The notes beneath the pieces are model-generated. The model did no database searches, was not told where the DNA came from, and saw only the letters and a program-made list of their open reading frames with translations. From the IMG/VR virus record IMGVR_UViG_3300027708_000072, positions 1-64,000 of that record: 64,000 nt of DNA. One strand, 5' to 3'. Both the position numbers and the translations under genes were made by a program. Source of the stretch: a virus. Every line of letters starts with the position of its first letter. The stretch's first letter is position 1. Of the stretch, positions 1 through 7,904 are shown in pieces.

Positions 1-1386
1 ATGAAGCCTGCACTAAGCAAAGGTACTATCAAAGTTATTGCCAGTACCACATGGGAAGAATATCGCAAGCACTTTGAAAAAGATCGTGCATTGATGCGCA
101 GATTCCAACGTATCACAGTTGACGAACCCACTGTGGAAGTCACAATGCAAATTCTTAAAGGTATTAAGAAATACTACGAAGAACATCACAAAGTTAAAAT
201 TAAAGATGAAGCATTGCAAGAAGCAATCAAGCTGAGTGTAAAATATCAGGCAGATAAAAAGCTACCCGATAAGGCAATTGACTTGATCGATGTTGCTTGT
301 TCACGTTTTAACTTGAAAATGCCAGACAATGAACGAGTAGTCAATTCCGAAGGCATACGTTTTGAACTTGCTAAGATGGTTAAAATTCCAGAAGAAGTTG
401 TTGCTGAACAAGAAAGCGAAGGGCTTGTTAATTTGCAAGGACATCTTTCTAAAGAAGTGTATGGTCAGGATACAGCCTTAGAAGAAGTGGTTGATAAGAT
501 CATGGTAGCACAAGCTGGCTTGAAATCAGAAAACAAACCTATTGGATCATTTGTATTCATGGGCCCAACTGGTACAGGTAAAACTGAAACAGCTAAGGCA
601 CTTGCTAAACACATGGGTACTAAGTTGTTGCGTTTTGACATGAGTGAGTATCAAGAGAAGCACAGCATCAGTAAGTTGATCGGTAGCCCTCCGGGCTATG
701 TGGGCTTTGAAGAAAATGCTGGCTTGTTGATTACACAGATTCAAGAAAATCCAAACGCTGTTCTATTGTTTGACGAAATTGAAAAGTCTCATCCAGATGT
801 GGCCACAGTATTGCTACAAATGATGGATAACGGTTTTATCACTGGTTCAAATGGTAAACAAGCTGACTGTCGTCAACTTATCCTTATTCTTACAACCAAT
901 GCCGGCGCTCAATCAGCTGAAAAGAACGCTATTGGCTTTGGCGCACAAGACAAAGAATACAGTGATGTAGATTTAAAGAAATTCTTAACACCAGAGTTCC
1001 GCAATCGATTGGACGGTATTATTACATTTAAGAAACTTGGCAAACCAGTTATGATCAAGATTGTTAACAAGTTTATCGACGAGATGCGTGATCAAGTCAA
1101 AGAAAAAGGTATCCGTATCAAAATCAATAACGAAGCGATTGACTGGCTAATTACAAAAGGATTTGATGCCAAGATGGGTGCTCGTCCATTACAACGTACT
1201 ATTGACAAGGAAATCAAGCGTGACCTTGCTAAGATGATATTATTCGGAGAACTTAAGAACGGTGGATGGTTACATATCAGTGTTGAAGAGGATAAAATTT
1301 TGCTCACAGCAAAAATTAAAACTCCAAAACTACCGCTAGTTGTAACTGAAGCTGAAACAGTTACTATAACAGAAAATGAAGTATAA
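1..1386 (+). CDS. clpA: ClpA-like AAA+ unfoldase, 5' truncated by window edge
   Basis: This is the C-terminal 461 residues of a Clp/Hsp100 ATPase that unfolds proteins, normally for ClpP. Visible in order are the end of the first AAA+ module, with the DRALMRRF arginine-finger region (about residues 28-35) and LPDKAIDLID sensor region (about 88-97), then a complete second module: Walker A GPTGTGKT (188-195), Walker B LLFDEIEKSH (255-264), sensor 1 LTTNAG, arginine finger TPEFRNRLD (330-338) and sensor 2 GARPLQR. The tripeptide IGF (311-313) sits where ClpA carries its ClpP-docking IGL loop, so the product may dock to host ClpP. ClpA is normally about 750 residues and the first module lacks its Walker A here, so the ATG at base 1 is an internal methionine and the true start lies left of the window. 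The next gene overlaps its end by 11 bases. Confidence 0.9.
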   Translation: MKPALSKGTIKVIASTTWEEYRKHFEKDRALMRRFQRITVDEPTVEVTMQILKGIKKYYEEHHKVKIKDEALQEAIKLSVKYQADKKLPDKAIDLIDVACSRFNLKMPDNERVVNSEGIRFELAKMVKIPEEVVAEQESEGLVNLQGHLSKEVYGQDTALEEVVDKIMVAQAGLKSENKPIGSFVFMGPTGTGKTETAKALAKHMGTKLLRFDMSEYQEKHSISKLIGSPPGYVGFEENAGLLITQIQENPNAVLLFDEIEKSHPDVATVLLQMMDNGFITGSNGKQADCRQLILILTTNAGAQSAEKNAIGFGAQDKEYSDVDLKKFLTPEFRNRLDGIITFKKLGKPVMIKIVNKFIDEMRDQVKEKGIRIKINNEAIDWLITKGFDAKMGARPLQRTIDKEIKRDLAKMILFGELKNGGWLHISVEEDKILLTAKIKTPKLPLVVTEAETVTITENEV

Positions 1387-2014
1387 AGAGACCCGTAGTT
1401 TATTTTTAGGAAAATACCAGTACAAAATAGCACTGGTATGTTCAAGTGCATCCTTGTTCAGGGGAGGTGATATCGATAATGCCGTTATGGAATTGGCAAA
1501 GATTGATGTTAGGCATCCTGAACATTTTTCCTATTGGGCCAGTCGAATCAAATCTTCCGAAGACTTAGAATACGTAAGATCATTATGTTATGATTTTAAA
1601 AAGATTACAGACTATGACTTACGTGTAGAACAGCCTATTATCAACATCTATACCAACGATATCAAATCCGTTAAATTGTTTGAAAAGAAATATTCCGATA
1701 CTATCAAATTCATTAGCAAACCCGCGGCAGACGGTGTATTAACCAGCGATACTATCATAATGAATAAGATGAATTTTGATTATCGTATTACTATGGGTGC
1801 AACTAAACAGGAATACAGCACTTTTGTTGAATGGGCTGAAAAACACCCCAAAATCAAGCTGACAAAAAGCTGTATACGTGATTTGCATCGTGGTAGAAGT
1901 TGGGGCGGTACGCACTTCTATGTGTCGGGCGACAACAATTTGCTCATGACCAAGATGCATTTAGGCGGTACTATAAGCAAGGTACAGCGTATTATACACC
2001 AGGCCGAAGTATAA
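1376..2014 (+). CDS. Conserved phage protein of unknown function
   Basis: A 212-residue protein that I do not recognise. The start ATG lies inside the last codons of the clpA-like gene, so the two are probably translated together. There is no signal peptide or membrane segment. The middle is rich in Lys, Ile and Asp, and the C-terminal third contains a basic stretch RDLHRGRSWGGTHFYVSG (about residues 168-185) that looks like a conserved surface, perhaps nucleic-acid or protein binding. A rho-independent terminator follows 22 bases after its stop, so it ends the transcription unit that contains clpA. It could be an adaptor or partner of the Clp protein on position alone, but nothing in the sequence proves that. 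Confidence 0.75.
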   Translation: MKYKETRSLFLGKYQYKIALVCSSASLFRGGDIDNAVMELAKIDVRHPEHFSYWASRIKSSEDLEYVRSLCYDFKKITDYDLRVEQPIINIYTNDIKSVKLFEKKYSDTIKFISKPAADGVLTSDTIIMNKMNFDYRITMGATKQEYSTFVEWAEKHPKIKLTKSCIRDLHRGRSWGGTHFYVSGDNNLLMTKMHLGGTISKVQRIIHQAEV

Positions 2015-2033
2015 AACACATTCTACGTATTAC

Positions 2034-2041
2034 GATAAATA
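2034..2041 (+). promoter_or_regulatory. Candidate late promoter box GATAAATA
   Basis: The octamer GATAAATA resembles the T4 late promoter box TATAAATA. It lies 47 bases before the first gene of the virion-interior module and overlaps the left edge of the terminator hairpin, so a transcript from here would start in or just after the hairpin. The same octamer occurs before the genes at 5893 and 31395 and, on the minus strand, before the genes starting at 45999 and 49871. Confidence 0.4.
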
Positions 2042-2071
2042 CTCTAACTGCCCCAGTTAGGGTATTTTTTT
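2037..2071 (+). terminator. Rho-independent terminator
   Basis: AAATACTCTAACTG pairs with CAGTTAGGGTATTT around a three-base loop (CCC), with one G-U pair, and is followed by a run of T. It separates the clpA-like transcription unit from the virion-interior genes. Confidence 0.85.
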
Positions 2072-2088
2072 GATAAACGGGCCAAAAT

Positions 2089-2463
2089 ATGCGTATAAAT
2101 GAACTTTGCGAAAGCGTTGACTTAGAATTAGGTAAAGAAGCCAAAGACCCAAATGATCCACACGGACTGGGGTTTGATTTAAAGGACGACTTGATGTTCT
2201 TCATGCATCACGATGATGATGCATACCGCCGCCACACATTTCCAGCAATATTAAAAATCAAAGATCAGTTAGATGCTGGCAAACAAACAGATTACAAACT
2301 TTTTGACAAAGCCATCAAAGAAGTGTACAATAAGTATTGCAACAAATTTCAAATTAGAGAACTGCCACATGAATTGGATCAGGAATTGTTAGACGAGCTA
2401 TGTCAACAGTTACACGAAGAAGAATGTGAAAAGATCAAAAACGGTCATTACGGGAAAAATTAA
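2089..2463 (+). CDS. Small acidic protein with capsid-targeting-like N-terminus
   Basis: A 124-residue, mostly helical, acidic protein of unknown function. It begins MRINELCES, which fits the M-[KR]-x-x-E-[FL] pattern shared by several genes up to 11193 and resembles the capsid-targeting peptide of T4 internal proteins. The rest has a DDDAYRRH segment (about residues 42-49) and a Glu-rich C-terminus. It is the first gene after the terminator and lies directly against the KxDG gene (TAA then GTG). Position and N-terminus suggest that it travels inside the virion; this is inference. No catalytic motif is visible. Confidence 0.7.
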   Translation: MRINELCESVDLELGKEAKDPNDPHGLGFDLKDDLMFFMHHDDDAYRRHTFPAILKIKDQLDAGKQTDYKLFDKAIKEVYNKYCNKFQIRELPHELDQELLDELCQQLHEEECEKIKNGHYGKN

Positions 2464-3678
2464 GTGTTACTTCGAGAATTATTCATCCGCGAAGTTGAAC
2501 AAGCCAAAGTGCCAGTACAACTCGGGCGGGCATTTAATCATCCTGAACATTTTGTAATATTTTATGGAGTGAGTGGCATACTCGAAGCCCTGCAACACTT
2601 TGACGAAATCAAAGCTGAACCCAAACAATTGAGATTCAAATGGGACGGCAATCCTCAAATCTATTGGGGCAGGGAAGTTGCCGGAGGTCCACTAGTACTA
2701 GCAGGACACAATGGCTGGGGCAAAGGTGGTCGCAATACTGGCACCACAATGGATGACTTTACTAGTCCGGAAGCTGTGCAAAATTTTATTCTACACAAAA
2801 GCGGTGAAGGTGCCAAGGGACAAGAAGTAACTGCCGAACGCCAACGCTTTGCTAGTGAATTTGCAAGTTTGTATCCCACATTCGATGCGGCCACTCCAAA
2901 AGACTTTGTTGGGTTTGTGTATGCAGATGCTATCTTTATGCCCGCTACCAAACCCAAAATGGATAGCAGTGGTACTTATAACATGCATCCTAATCCACAC
3001 AGTGCCACTGAATACCATGTCAGCAAGGATAGTGAATTAGGTAAACGTGTTGCTGGCGCAAAACTTATGATTGCGGCACACGGAACCTTTGATACATTCG
3101 GTGCACCAGACTCTGCACAAAAACCCAAAGACAGTTTTGAAGAATTTAACGGCACTAATGAATTAATTGTGTTGGACCCAATTTATAATAGTCAGGCACC
3201 AGCCCACGCAAAAGGCGGAGAAGAACTCACTGCTAAAAAAGATGTGACTACAAAACAAACATGGTTGGAACAGCACAGTGAAAAAATTGATCAGTTTGTT
3301 GGCAGTGTTTCGAATACAGATAAAAACGGAATATTTTATCCATTCCTGAATCAAAAAAATGCAGGTGGTACATTTGATAGTATCAACGCCAAAGTATTTT
3401 TTGATTGGATGGCAGAGCCACAAGCCAACGGCAAGCCCCGTGTGTCAGTACCCAAACAACAAGTGCTACACAATCTCGAACAACAAACACAGGCATTGAA
3501 TGAAGTATTTCATGCTATGAAAGTTATCCGTGATATCAAACACGACATATACAAAATAACCAACGACACACATGATGCAGATGTGTGGGCAACCAATAGT
3601 GAAGGTTATGTGCGCTATGCCAAAGATAATCACAAACATGGCAATATGAAGATTGTTGCACCAGGGTGGAAAAATTGA
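2464..3678 (+). CDS. KxDG nucleotidyltransferase-like virion protein
   Basis: A 404-residue protein starting at a GTG one base after the previous stop. It begins MLLRELFIRE, another capsid-targeting-like peptide. Residues 57-62 read LRFKWDG, which matches motif I (KxDG) of the covalent nucleotidyltransferase superfamily (DNA and RNA ligases, capping enzymes), followed by a Gly-rich stretch and a hydrophobic strand GFVYADAIF (about 150-158) in the place of motif III. A segment SKDSELGKRVAGAKLMIAA follows. Cyanophages carry a family of the same layout (KIDG, then a D-L-M-Y strand, then SPEG.K.A.AKLGIV), whose function I do not know. I could not find clear motifs IV (EGxV) and V (K-x-K), so ligase or nucleotidyl-transfer activity is inferred only. 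Its 3' end overlaps the adenylyltransferase gene. Confidence 0.8.
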   Translation: MLLRELFIREVEQAKVPVQLGRAFNHPEHFVIFYGVSGILEALQHFDEIKAEPKQLRFKWDGNPQIYWGREVAGGPLVLAGHNGWGKGGRNTGTTMDDFTSPEAVQNFILHKSGEGAKGQEVTAERQRFASEFASLYPTFDAATPKDFVGFVYADAIFMPATKPKMDSSGTYNMHPNPHSATEYHVSKDSELGKRVAGAKLMIAAHGTFDTFGAPDSAQKPKDSFEEFNGTNELIVLDPIYNSQAPAHAKGGEELTAKKDVTTKQTWLEQHSEKIDQFVGSVSNTDKNGIFYPFLNQKNAGGTFDSINAKVFFDWMAEPQANGKPRVSVPKQQVLHNLEQQTQALNEVFHAMKVIRDIKHDIYKITNDTHDADVWATNSEGYVRYAKDNHKHGNMKIVAPGWKN

Positions 3679-5018
3679 AAGCATATCATTTAACAGAATC
3701 TGACCAGAATCAAGCCGCTATTATATTTGGGCGATTCAATCCTCCGCATTTTGGCCACAAAGCGGCTTGGGACATTGCGGCAGAATTTCCCATATGGTAT
3801 GTTGGCACCAATCAAAGCACACAAGGCCCTAAAGATCCACTGCCATTTGATATCAAAATAGAAGCCATGAAAACATTCATGCCTGATATAGACGATCACT
3901 TGGTTGCAGAACAAAGCTGGTTTACTTTGGCATCCATGGTATACAAGCAACACGGTGCTGTCACATTGCATATTGTGACAGATGCCACTGATTCAAAAAT
4001 ATTTGTACCAGCACTACAAAAACAAAATGGCATCGAAGGTCCGCACGGATTTTACAAATTTAATAATATTGTATGGAAAGAAGCCAAACGACAAAGCGAA
4101 GCAAGTTTGGTTAGAAAAGCAGTCAAGGATAATAATCCACAAGAATTTGCGACCTATTCTGGTGTACCTGCTGATACAATGATTGCAGGACATCCATATT
4201 TCAAACTGGTAAGACATTACATGATGCCCTACATGCAAGCAGAAGCAGACAAAGAAAAACAAAAAGCTGAAAGAGAAAGATTAAAAGCTGAAAAAGAACA
4301 ACAAAAAGCGGAGAAACTTGCAATGAAACAACAACCCAAGGCCAAAGGGCCTGCACAAGAGTTAGCTGAAACAAAACGTATGAGTGCGGCAGTTAAACTA
4401 CAACGTGCATGGGATCGTGAACGTGCTAAATCTAGTGCAAGTAATGAACGTGAACACATGCGTCGTGAATTACAAGGCATTGCCGATCGTATGAAGCCAA
4501 AAGAAGAACCCAAGAAAGACGATCAAACTTTATCAGAAATAAAACAAAGACTAGATCCCAAATGCTGGAAAGGCAAACACAAAGAGGGTACTAAGATTAA
4601 AGGCGGCGTTCGTGTTAACAACTGTGTTCCTAACGAAGGCCGAGTGCGTATCGGTCAAGCGTTAGAAAGCATCTACGAAGCCAAGGCCCGTGAATCATTA
4701 AAGAAATTTGAACAAGATGCAATCCCTGGTATGACTGTTTATGACAGTTTAAATAACAGTGACTCGTATACTGCGTATCGATTTGGAGTTGCACTTGCTC
4801 CAAGCCCAGATTTTACTGATATGGCTAAGAAAAGTGCTCTAGCGAATTCATTTGCTATGATCGATTATACCGATGCTGATGCAAAAATTCGTAAAGGTGC
4901 AGAAAAATCAATGGGTGTAAAAGCTAGTTCTTCTTCATCAGCTAGTTCAAAAGAACTTCCAAGTACAAATAAAGTTAGTCCAATAGCTACCGCTAAACGT
5001 AATAAATACGGTATATGA
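3675..5018 (+). CDS. HxGH adenylyltransferase fused to virion C-terminal domains
   Basis: About 447 residues from the TTG start at 3675, which overlaps the previous TGA; a GTG at 3666 is the alternative. I prefer 3675 because the product then begins MKAYHLTES, similar to a capsid-targeting peptide with an L-T-E/S cleavage site. GRFNPPHFGH (residues 19-28) is the HxGH signature of the nucleotidylyltransferase superfamily (NMN or pantetheine-phosphate adenylyltransferases), and SEASLVR fits its second SxxxxR motif. A charged coiled coil (about 190-280) follows, then DPKCWKGKHKEGTKIKGG, a Cys/Lys motif common in phage virion proteins, and a C-terminal domain ending SPIATAKRNKYGI that is repeated in the gene at 5299. 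Substrate is unknown. It may be carried in the capsid. Confidence 0.82.
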   Translation: MKAYHLTESDQNQAAIIFGRFNPPHFGHKAAWDIAAEFPIWYVGTNQSTQGPKDPLPFDIKIEAMKTFMPDIDDHLVAEQSWFTLASMVYKQHGAVTLHIVTDATDSKIFVPALQKQNGIEGPHGFYKFNNIVWKEAKRQSEASLVRKAVKDNNPQEFATYSGVPADTMIAGHPYFKLVRHYMMPYMQAEADKEKQKAERERLKAEKEQQKAEKLAMKQQPKAKGPAQELAETKRMSAAVKLQRAWDRERAKSSASNEREHMRRELQGIADRMKPKEEPKKDDQTLSEIKQRLDPKCWKGKHKEGTKIKGGVRVNNCVPNEGRVRIGQALESIYEAKARESLKKFEQDAIPGMTVYDSLNNSDSYTAYRFGVALAPSPDFTDMAKKSALANSFAMIDYTDADAKIRKGAEKSMGVKASSSSSASSKELPSTNKVSPIATAKRNKYGI

Positions 5019-5302
5019 AACAGTACAGAATAACCAGCCAAGACCTAAATCAAGATAGTCCAGACGATTGCTATCTTGCTCCGGATGATCCTGTACAAGA
5101 ATTAAAAATATTATCAGGTATGGGCGGGCTAGGTGGCGAAGCTAGACTGCACGAATATCGTGCTAGTCAGGGTAGCAATATCAGTGTTACAGGTAATGAG
5201 AATGCCCGCATTCAACGTGAAAAAAATATACAACCAGGAACTCCAGAATGGTTCAAGTTATGGTTTTCAAAGCCATACATGACTGGGGAGGAGAAGAAAT
5301 GA
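5015..5302 (+). CDS. Small conserved phage protein with PGTPEWFKLWFS motif
   Basis: A 95-residue protein whose ATG overlaps the TGA of the adenylyltransferase gene. The C-terminus reads IQPGTPEWFKLWFSKPYMTGE, shortened here to its core PGTPEWFKLWFS, an aromatic motif that recurs in small virion-associated proteins of environmental myophages. The middle is Gly-rich (LSGMGGLGGEARL). No enzyme motif or membrane segment is visible. The strong ribosome-binding site of the next gene lies inside its last codons. Confidence 0.7.
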   Translation: MKQYRITSQDLNQDSPDDCYLAPDDPVQELKILSGMGGLGGEARLHEYRASQGSNISVTGNENARIQREKNIQPGTPEWFKLWFSKPYMTGEEKK

Positions 5303-5652
5303 GAGCTAGAGAATTTTTAAACGAACAAAACGCGGCTAAACCTTTACGTAAGAATTCCAAACAATCGGCTCTATATGCTAAACGATATGACGATATGGAC
5401 ACATATTATGATATGTATAGATTTGGTGTAGCTATTGCTGGTGGCCCGGATACTCCTGACGAAGGGCCTGCTCGTGCAAGTCCAACAGTATGGATACGTA
5501 ACGATATCGAAGACGCTAAAGTTAAAACAGCTGAACGAGCATTAGGCGTTAAAGGAACTGTAATTGTTCCAAAAGGGCCTAGCGAAGAATATAAAGATAC
5601 TGAAACAGTTAGTCCGGTAGCTAAGATTAAACGTAACAAATACGGAATTTAA
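5299..5652 (+). CDS. Internal virion protein candidate, paralogue of adenylyltransferase tail
   Basis: A 117-residue protein. I chose the ATG at 5299, which overlaps the previous TGA and has a strong GGAGGAG ribosome-binding site 6 bases upstream; the frame is open further upstream but without signal. It begins MRAREFLNE, an excellent match to the T4 capsid-targeting sequence (MKTYQEFIAE) with a predicted cut after L-N-E. The remaining 105 residues are homologous to the C-terminal domain of the adenylyltransferase gene: both share a YRFGVA core and an SPxAxxKRNKYGI ending. So the domain exists once alone and once fused. Function unknown. Confidence 0.78.
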   Translation: MRAREFLNEQNAAKPLRKNSKQSALYAKRYDDMDTYYDMYRFGVAIAGGPDTPDEGPARASPTVWIRNDIEDAKVKTAERALGVKGTVIVPKGPSEEYKDTETVSPVAKIKRNKYGI

Positions 5653-5653
5653 T

Positions 5654-5866
5654 ATGCGAGCTAAAGAATTCATCAGCGAAACAGCATCAATGGGTGCAAC
5701 TAGCTCAGCAAACATTGCGACCGTTGCTAATCCCAACATTGCAGGCGGTGTAAACAACGCCAAACCGCCTAAAATTATGCAGAAAAAGAAGAAAGACGGA
5801 ACGGCTGTAAATGCCTTAGATATGATAGGAGTCAGCCTATTCGGCGGCGAAACCATTAAAAGATAA
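5654..5866 (+). CDS. Small virion-interior protein with capsid-targeting-like peptide
   Basis: A 70-residue protein beginning MRAKEFISE/T, which fits the capsid-targeting consensus and a gp21-type I-S-E cut. The remainder is Ala/Asn-rich with a basic patch KIMQKKKKDG (about residues 41-50). It follows the previous gene with one base between stop and start. Its stop codon overlaps a GATAAATA box that may drive the next gene. If cut as predicted, the mature product would be about 61 residues and basic, like T4 internal proteins. Confidence 0.72.
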   Translation: MRAKEFISETASMGATSSANIATVANPNIAGGVNNAKPPKIMQKKKKDGTAVNALDMIGVSLFGGETIKR

Positions 5867-5869
5867 ATA
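5862..5869 (+). promoter_or_regulatory. Candidate late promoter box GATAAATA
   Basis: GATAAATA followed by T, 23 bases upstream of the ATG at 5893 and overlapping the stop of the preceding gene. It matches the octamer found before other virion genes in this window. A GGAG ribosome-binding site lies between it and the start codon. Confidence 0.45.
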
Positions 5870-5892
5870 TTACAAGTTAACGGAGTCCTCAA

Positions 5893-6963
5893 ATGGCCAA
5901 ACAAGATCTATATAAAACAGCTCAACAAAGTGCAAAACTATTCAAATTAATTCAAGACGAACAGCTATTAGAAAGCTGGGTCAAGAACAAAATTATCAGC
6001 GCCGCAGAAGATATTTCTACGGTTTATCAGTATTTGAACTACGAAAAGCAGTTCAAAGATTACAGCAAAATGATTGCTGAAAGTACTGACCTAAGTGATA
6101 GCAAACGTGCTGTGTTAACCAGCAAACTTGCAGAAGCCAAAGAAAAAGTTAAAGAACTTAAGAAAAAGGCCGCTAAAGAAAAGTCTGAAAAGATGGACGA
6201 AAATGCTTTCGACACTAAAGAAAAGGGTGAGATGAAAGTTGGCGATACAAAGAAAACACGCACCGGCGAATTGACAAAAACTTCAACTGGTGTAGTACAT
6301 AAAAATACCAGCTATCATGATGACGGTGATGAAATTGCTTCAAACGCCAAATCAGGCAAAGGCGTCAAGAGCCATGCCAAAGCGCAATCAGCCGCTGAGA
6401 AGAAAGAAAAAGCTCCTGCACAGAAAAAATCTAAGACTGGTACATGGGGTATGGAAAACGGTGAAAAGTTTGACAACCGTAAAGATGAAGGTTCATACTT
6501 AGGTAAGCGTTTAACTGCTGAAGGTAAAGTATGCCCGATCTGTAAGAAAGATCCTTGCAAGTGTAGTAAGGGCGATAATAAAAAGAAAACTGTTAAAGAA
6601 GCCGATGTAGGTAAGCACAATAACGGTAAGACAACTGGTTTCAAAGCAGTTGCTAATAAAGCCGCTAAAGAATACGGTAGCAAGAAGGCTGGTGAGAAAG
6701 TTGCCGGTGCAGTATTTCAAAAGATGAAAGCGTCTGGTAAAGTTAAAGAAGCTATTGCTCGTGCTAAAGATGTATTAGAGGGCAAGGGCAAGAAAGGCGA
6801 TGGTAACTTGGCTAACAATGCTAAACCGTACGACAAAGTTACACGTGGTGATGTTATTGCCGGACGTCTTGGTAAAGACGAAAAAGGCGGCAAAAAAGAA
6901 GTTGTTAAAGAATCTGTTGAATTAAATCGTTTAAAGGTTTTAAATCAGCATCTAAACGGGTAA
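5893..6963 (+). CDS. Lys-rich virion-interior protein with Cys cluster
   Basis: A 356-residue, strongly basic protein with about one fifth lysine. Residues 20-50 contain LLESWVKNKIISAAEDI, a helix that matches LPEWCQEKISLAEDYL in the next gene. Candidate prohead-protease sites are M-I-A-E/S, V-K-E/A and V-K-E/S. Near residue 215 is a Cys cluster CPICKKDPCKC, which could bind zinc. The segment DVGKHNNGKTTGFKAVANK to VAGAVFQKMKASGKVKE (about 238-283) is a module repeated in the next gene. The composition suggests a DNA-associated or scaffold-like protein inside the head. No enzyme motif was recognised. Confidence 0.72.
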   Translation: MAKQDLYKTAQQSAKLFKLIQDEQLLESWVKNKIISAAEDISTVYQYLNYEKQFKDYSKMIAESTDLSDSKRAVLTSKLAEAKEKVKELKKKAAKEKSEKMDENAFDTKEKGEMKVGDTKKTRTGELTKTSTGVVHKNTSYHDDGDEIASNAKSGKGVKSHAKAQSAAEKKEKAPAQKKSKTGTWGMENGEKFDNRKDEGSYLGKRLTAEGKVCPICKKDPCKCSKGDNKKKTVKEADVGKHNNGKTTGFKAVANKAAKEYGSKKAGEKVAGAVFQKMKASGKVKEAIARAKDVLEGKGKKGDGNLANNAKPYDKVTRGDVIAGRLGKDEKGGKKEVVKESVELNRLKVLNQHLNG

Positions 6964-6967
6964 TAGC

Positions 6968-7903
6968 ATGGACATGAAGAAAATTCTTCAGACCATGGAT
7001 AGTGTATCAAGTAAACCAGTAGAAGGGTCTGACAACATGAAGCAGTTTCTGTCCATAGTGACAGAAGGTGCCAATCCACACAAGGTTGCATTGCCAGTTC
7101 AAATGGCCATGCAACACTATGCGGAGCCGGTGGTTGCTCAACCTAAAACGATAAAAGAAGTTAAAAAATCTGCAATGTCCAACATGTTGTATCAATATTA
7201 TACAACTGCTGAAAAAGAACTATCGGAAGAGGCTACGGCCAAAAAAGAACTAATCAGTGAACAAGCTAGACGTATTGCAGATCGATTATTAGAGAAAGAC
7301 CTGGGCAAACATAACAATGCCACTACAGGATTCAAAGCATTAGCTAAAAAAACCAACAGCAAAATTGCTGGCGCACAGTTTCAAAAGATGAAAAAAGCTG
7401 GTCAGCTTGAAGAGTCGGACGAAGAAAGTTTTAACGGTGAGTACGATGATGAAGCGGGCATGGCGCAAGGTAGTTTGCACACCCTGCAAAATGCAGTAGC
7501 GGGTCTACAGCAAGTAATTGATTCTGGAGACAATTTACCTGAATGGTGTCAAGAAAAGATCAGCCTGGCTGAAGATTATCTAGTTACTGTGTGGGATTAT
7601 ATACAAAGCGAAAAAGCACAAGGTGTTGATCCAAAAATTAGCGAACACCGAGATGCATATCAACGTGACTACGATTCAAGTCGTACAGGCTTTGGTCGTC
7701 CTCCTAGAGAAGATGACGAATATCACAACGGACCAGATCCAGAAACATTTAAAATTAAATGTACTATGACAGATTTAGAAACCGGAGAACCCCGTAATAG
7801 AGTCGCTACAATTACTACAGCTCACGGTTATGGTCATGCGGTTAACATGGCATTAGATATGTATCGTAAACAAGGCTATAGCGATGCTAAAGAATTAAAC
7901 TAA
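6968..7903 (+). CDS. Virion-interior protein sharing KHNN module with upstream gene
   Basis: A 311-residue protein. After an N-terminal helix it shows S-I-V-T-E/G, a candidate processing site near residue 33. Residues about 112-140 read LGKHNNATTGFKALAKK then IAGAQFQKMKKAGQL, the same module as in the gene before it. Next comes an acidic helical domain, FNGEYDDEAGMAQG to LPEWCQEKISLAEDYL (about 155-205), of a type widespread in environmental phage virion proteins. The C-terminus (TTAHGYGHAVNMALDMYRKQ) may be a separate small fold. It probably belongs to the packaged protein set; the function is unknown. Confidence 0.7.
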   Translation: MDMKKILQTMDSVSSKPVEGSDNMKQFLSIVTEGANPHKVALPVQMAMQHYAEPVVAQPKTIKEVKKSAMSNMLYQYYTTAEKELSEEATAKKELISEQARRIADRLLEKDLGKHNNATTGFKALAKKTNSKIAGAQFQKMKKAGQLEESDEESFNGEYDDEAGMAQGSLHTLQNAVAGLQQVIDSGDNLPEWCQEKISLAEDYLVTVWDYIQSEKAQGVDPKISEHRDAYQRDYDSSRTGFGRPPREDDEYHNGPDPETFKIKCTMTDLETGEPRNRVATITTAHGYGHAVNMALDMYRKQGYSDAKELN

Positions 7904-7904
7904 T

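Noticed and set aside
1-3. ATG at base 1 as the true start of the clpA-like gene
   Set aside because: The protein would begin in the middle of the first AAA+ module, without its Walker A and B motifs, so this is an internal Met at a cut edge.
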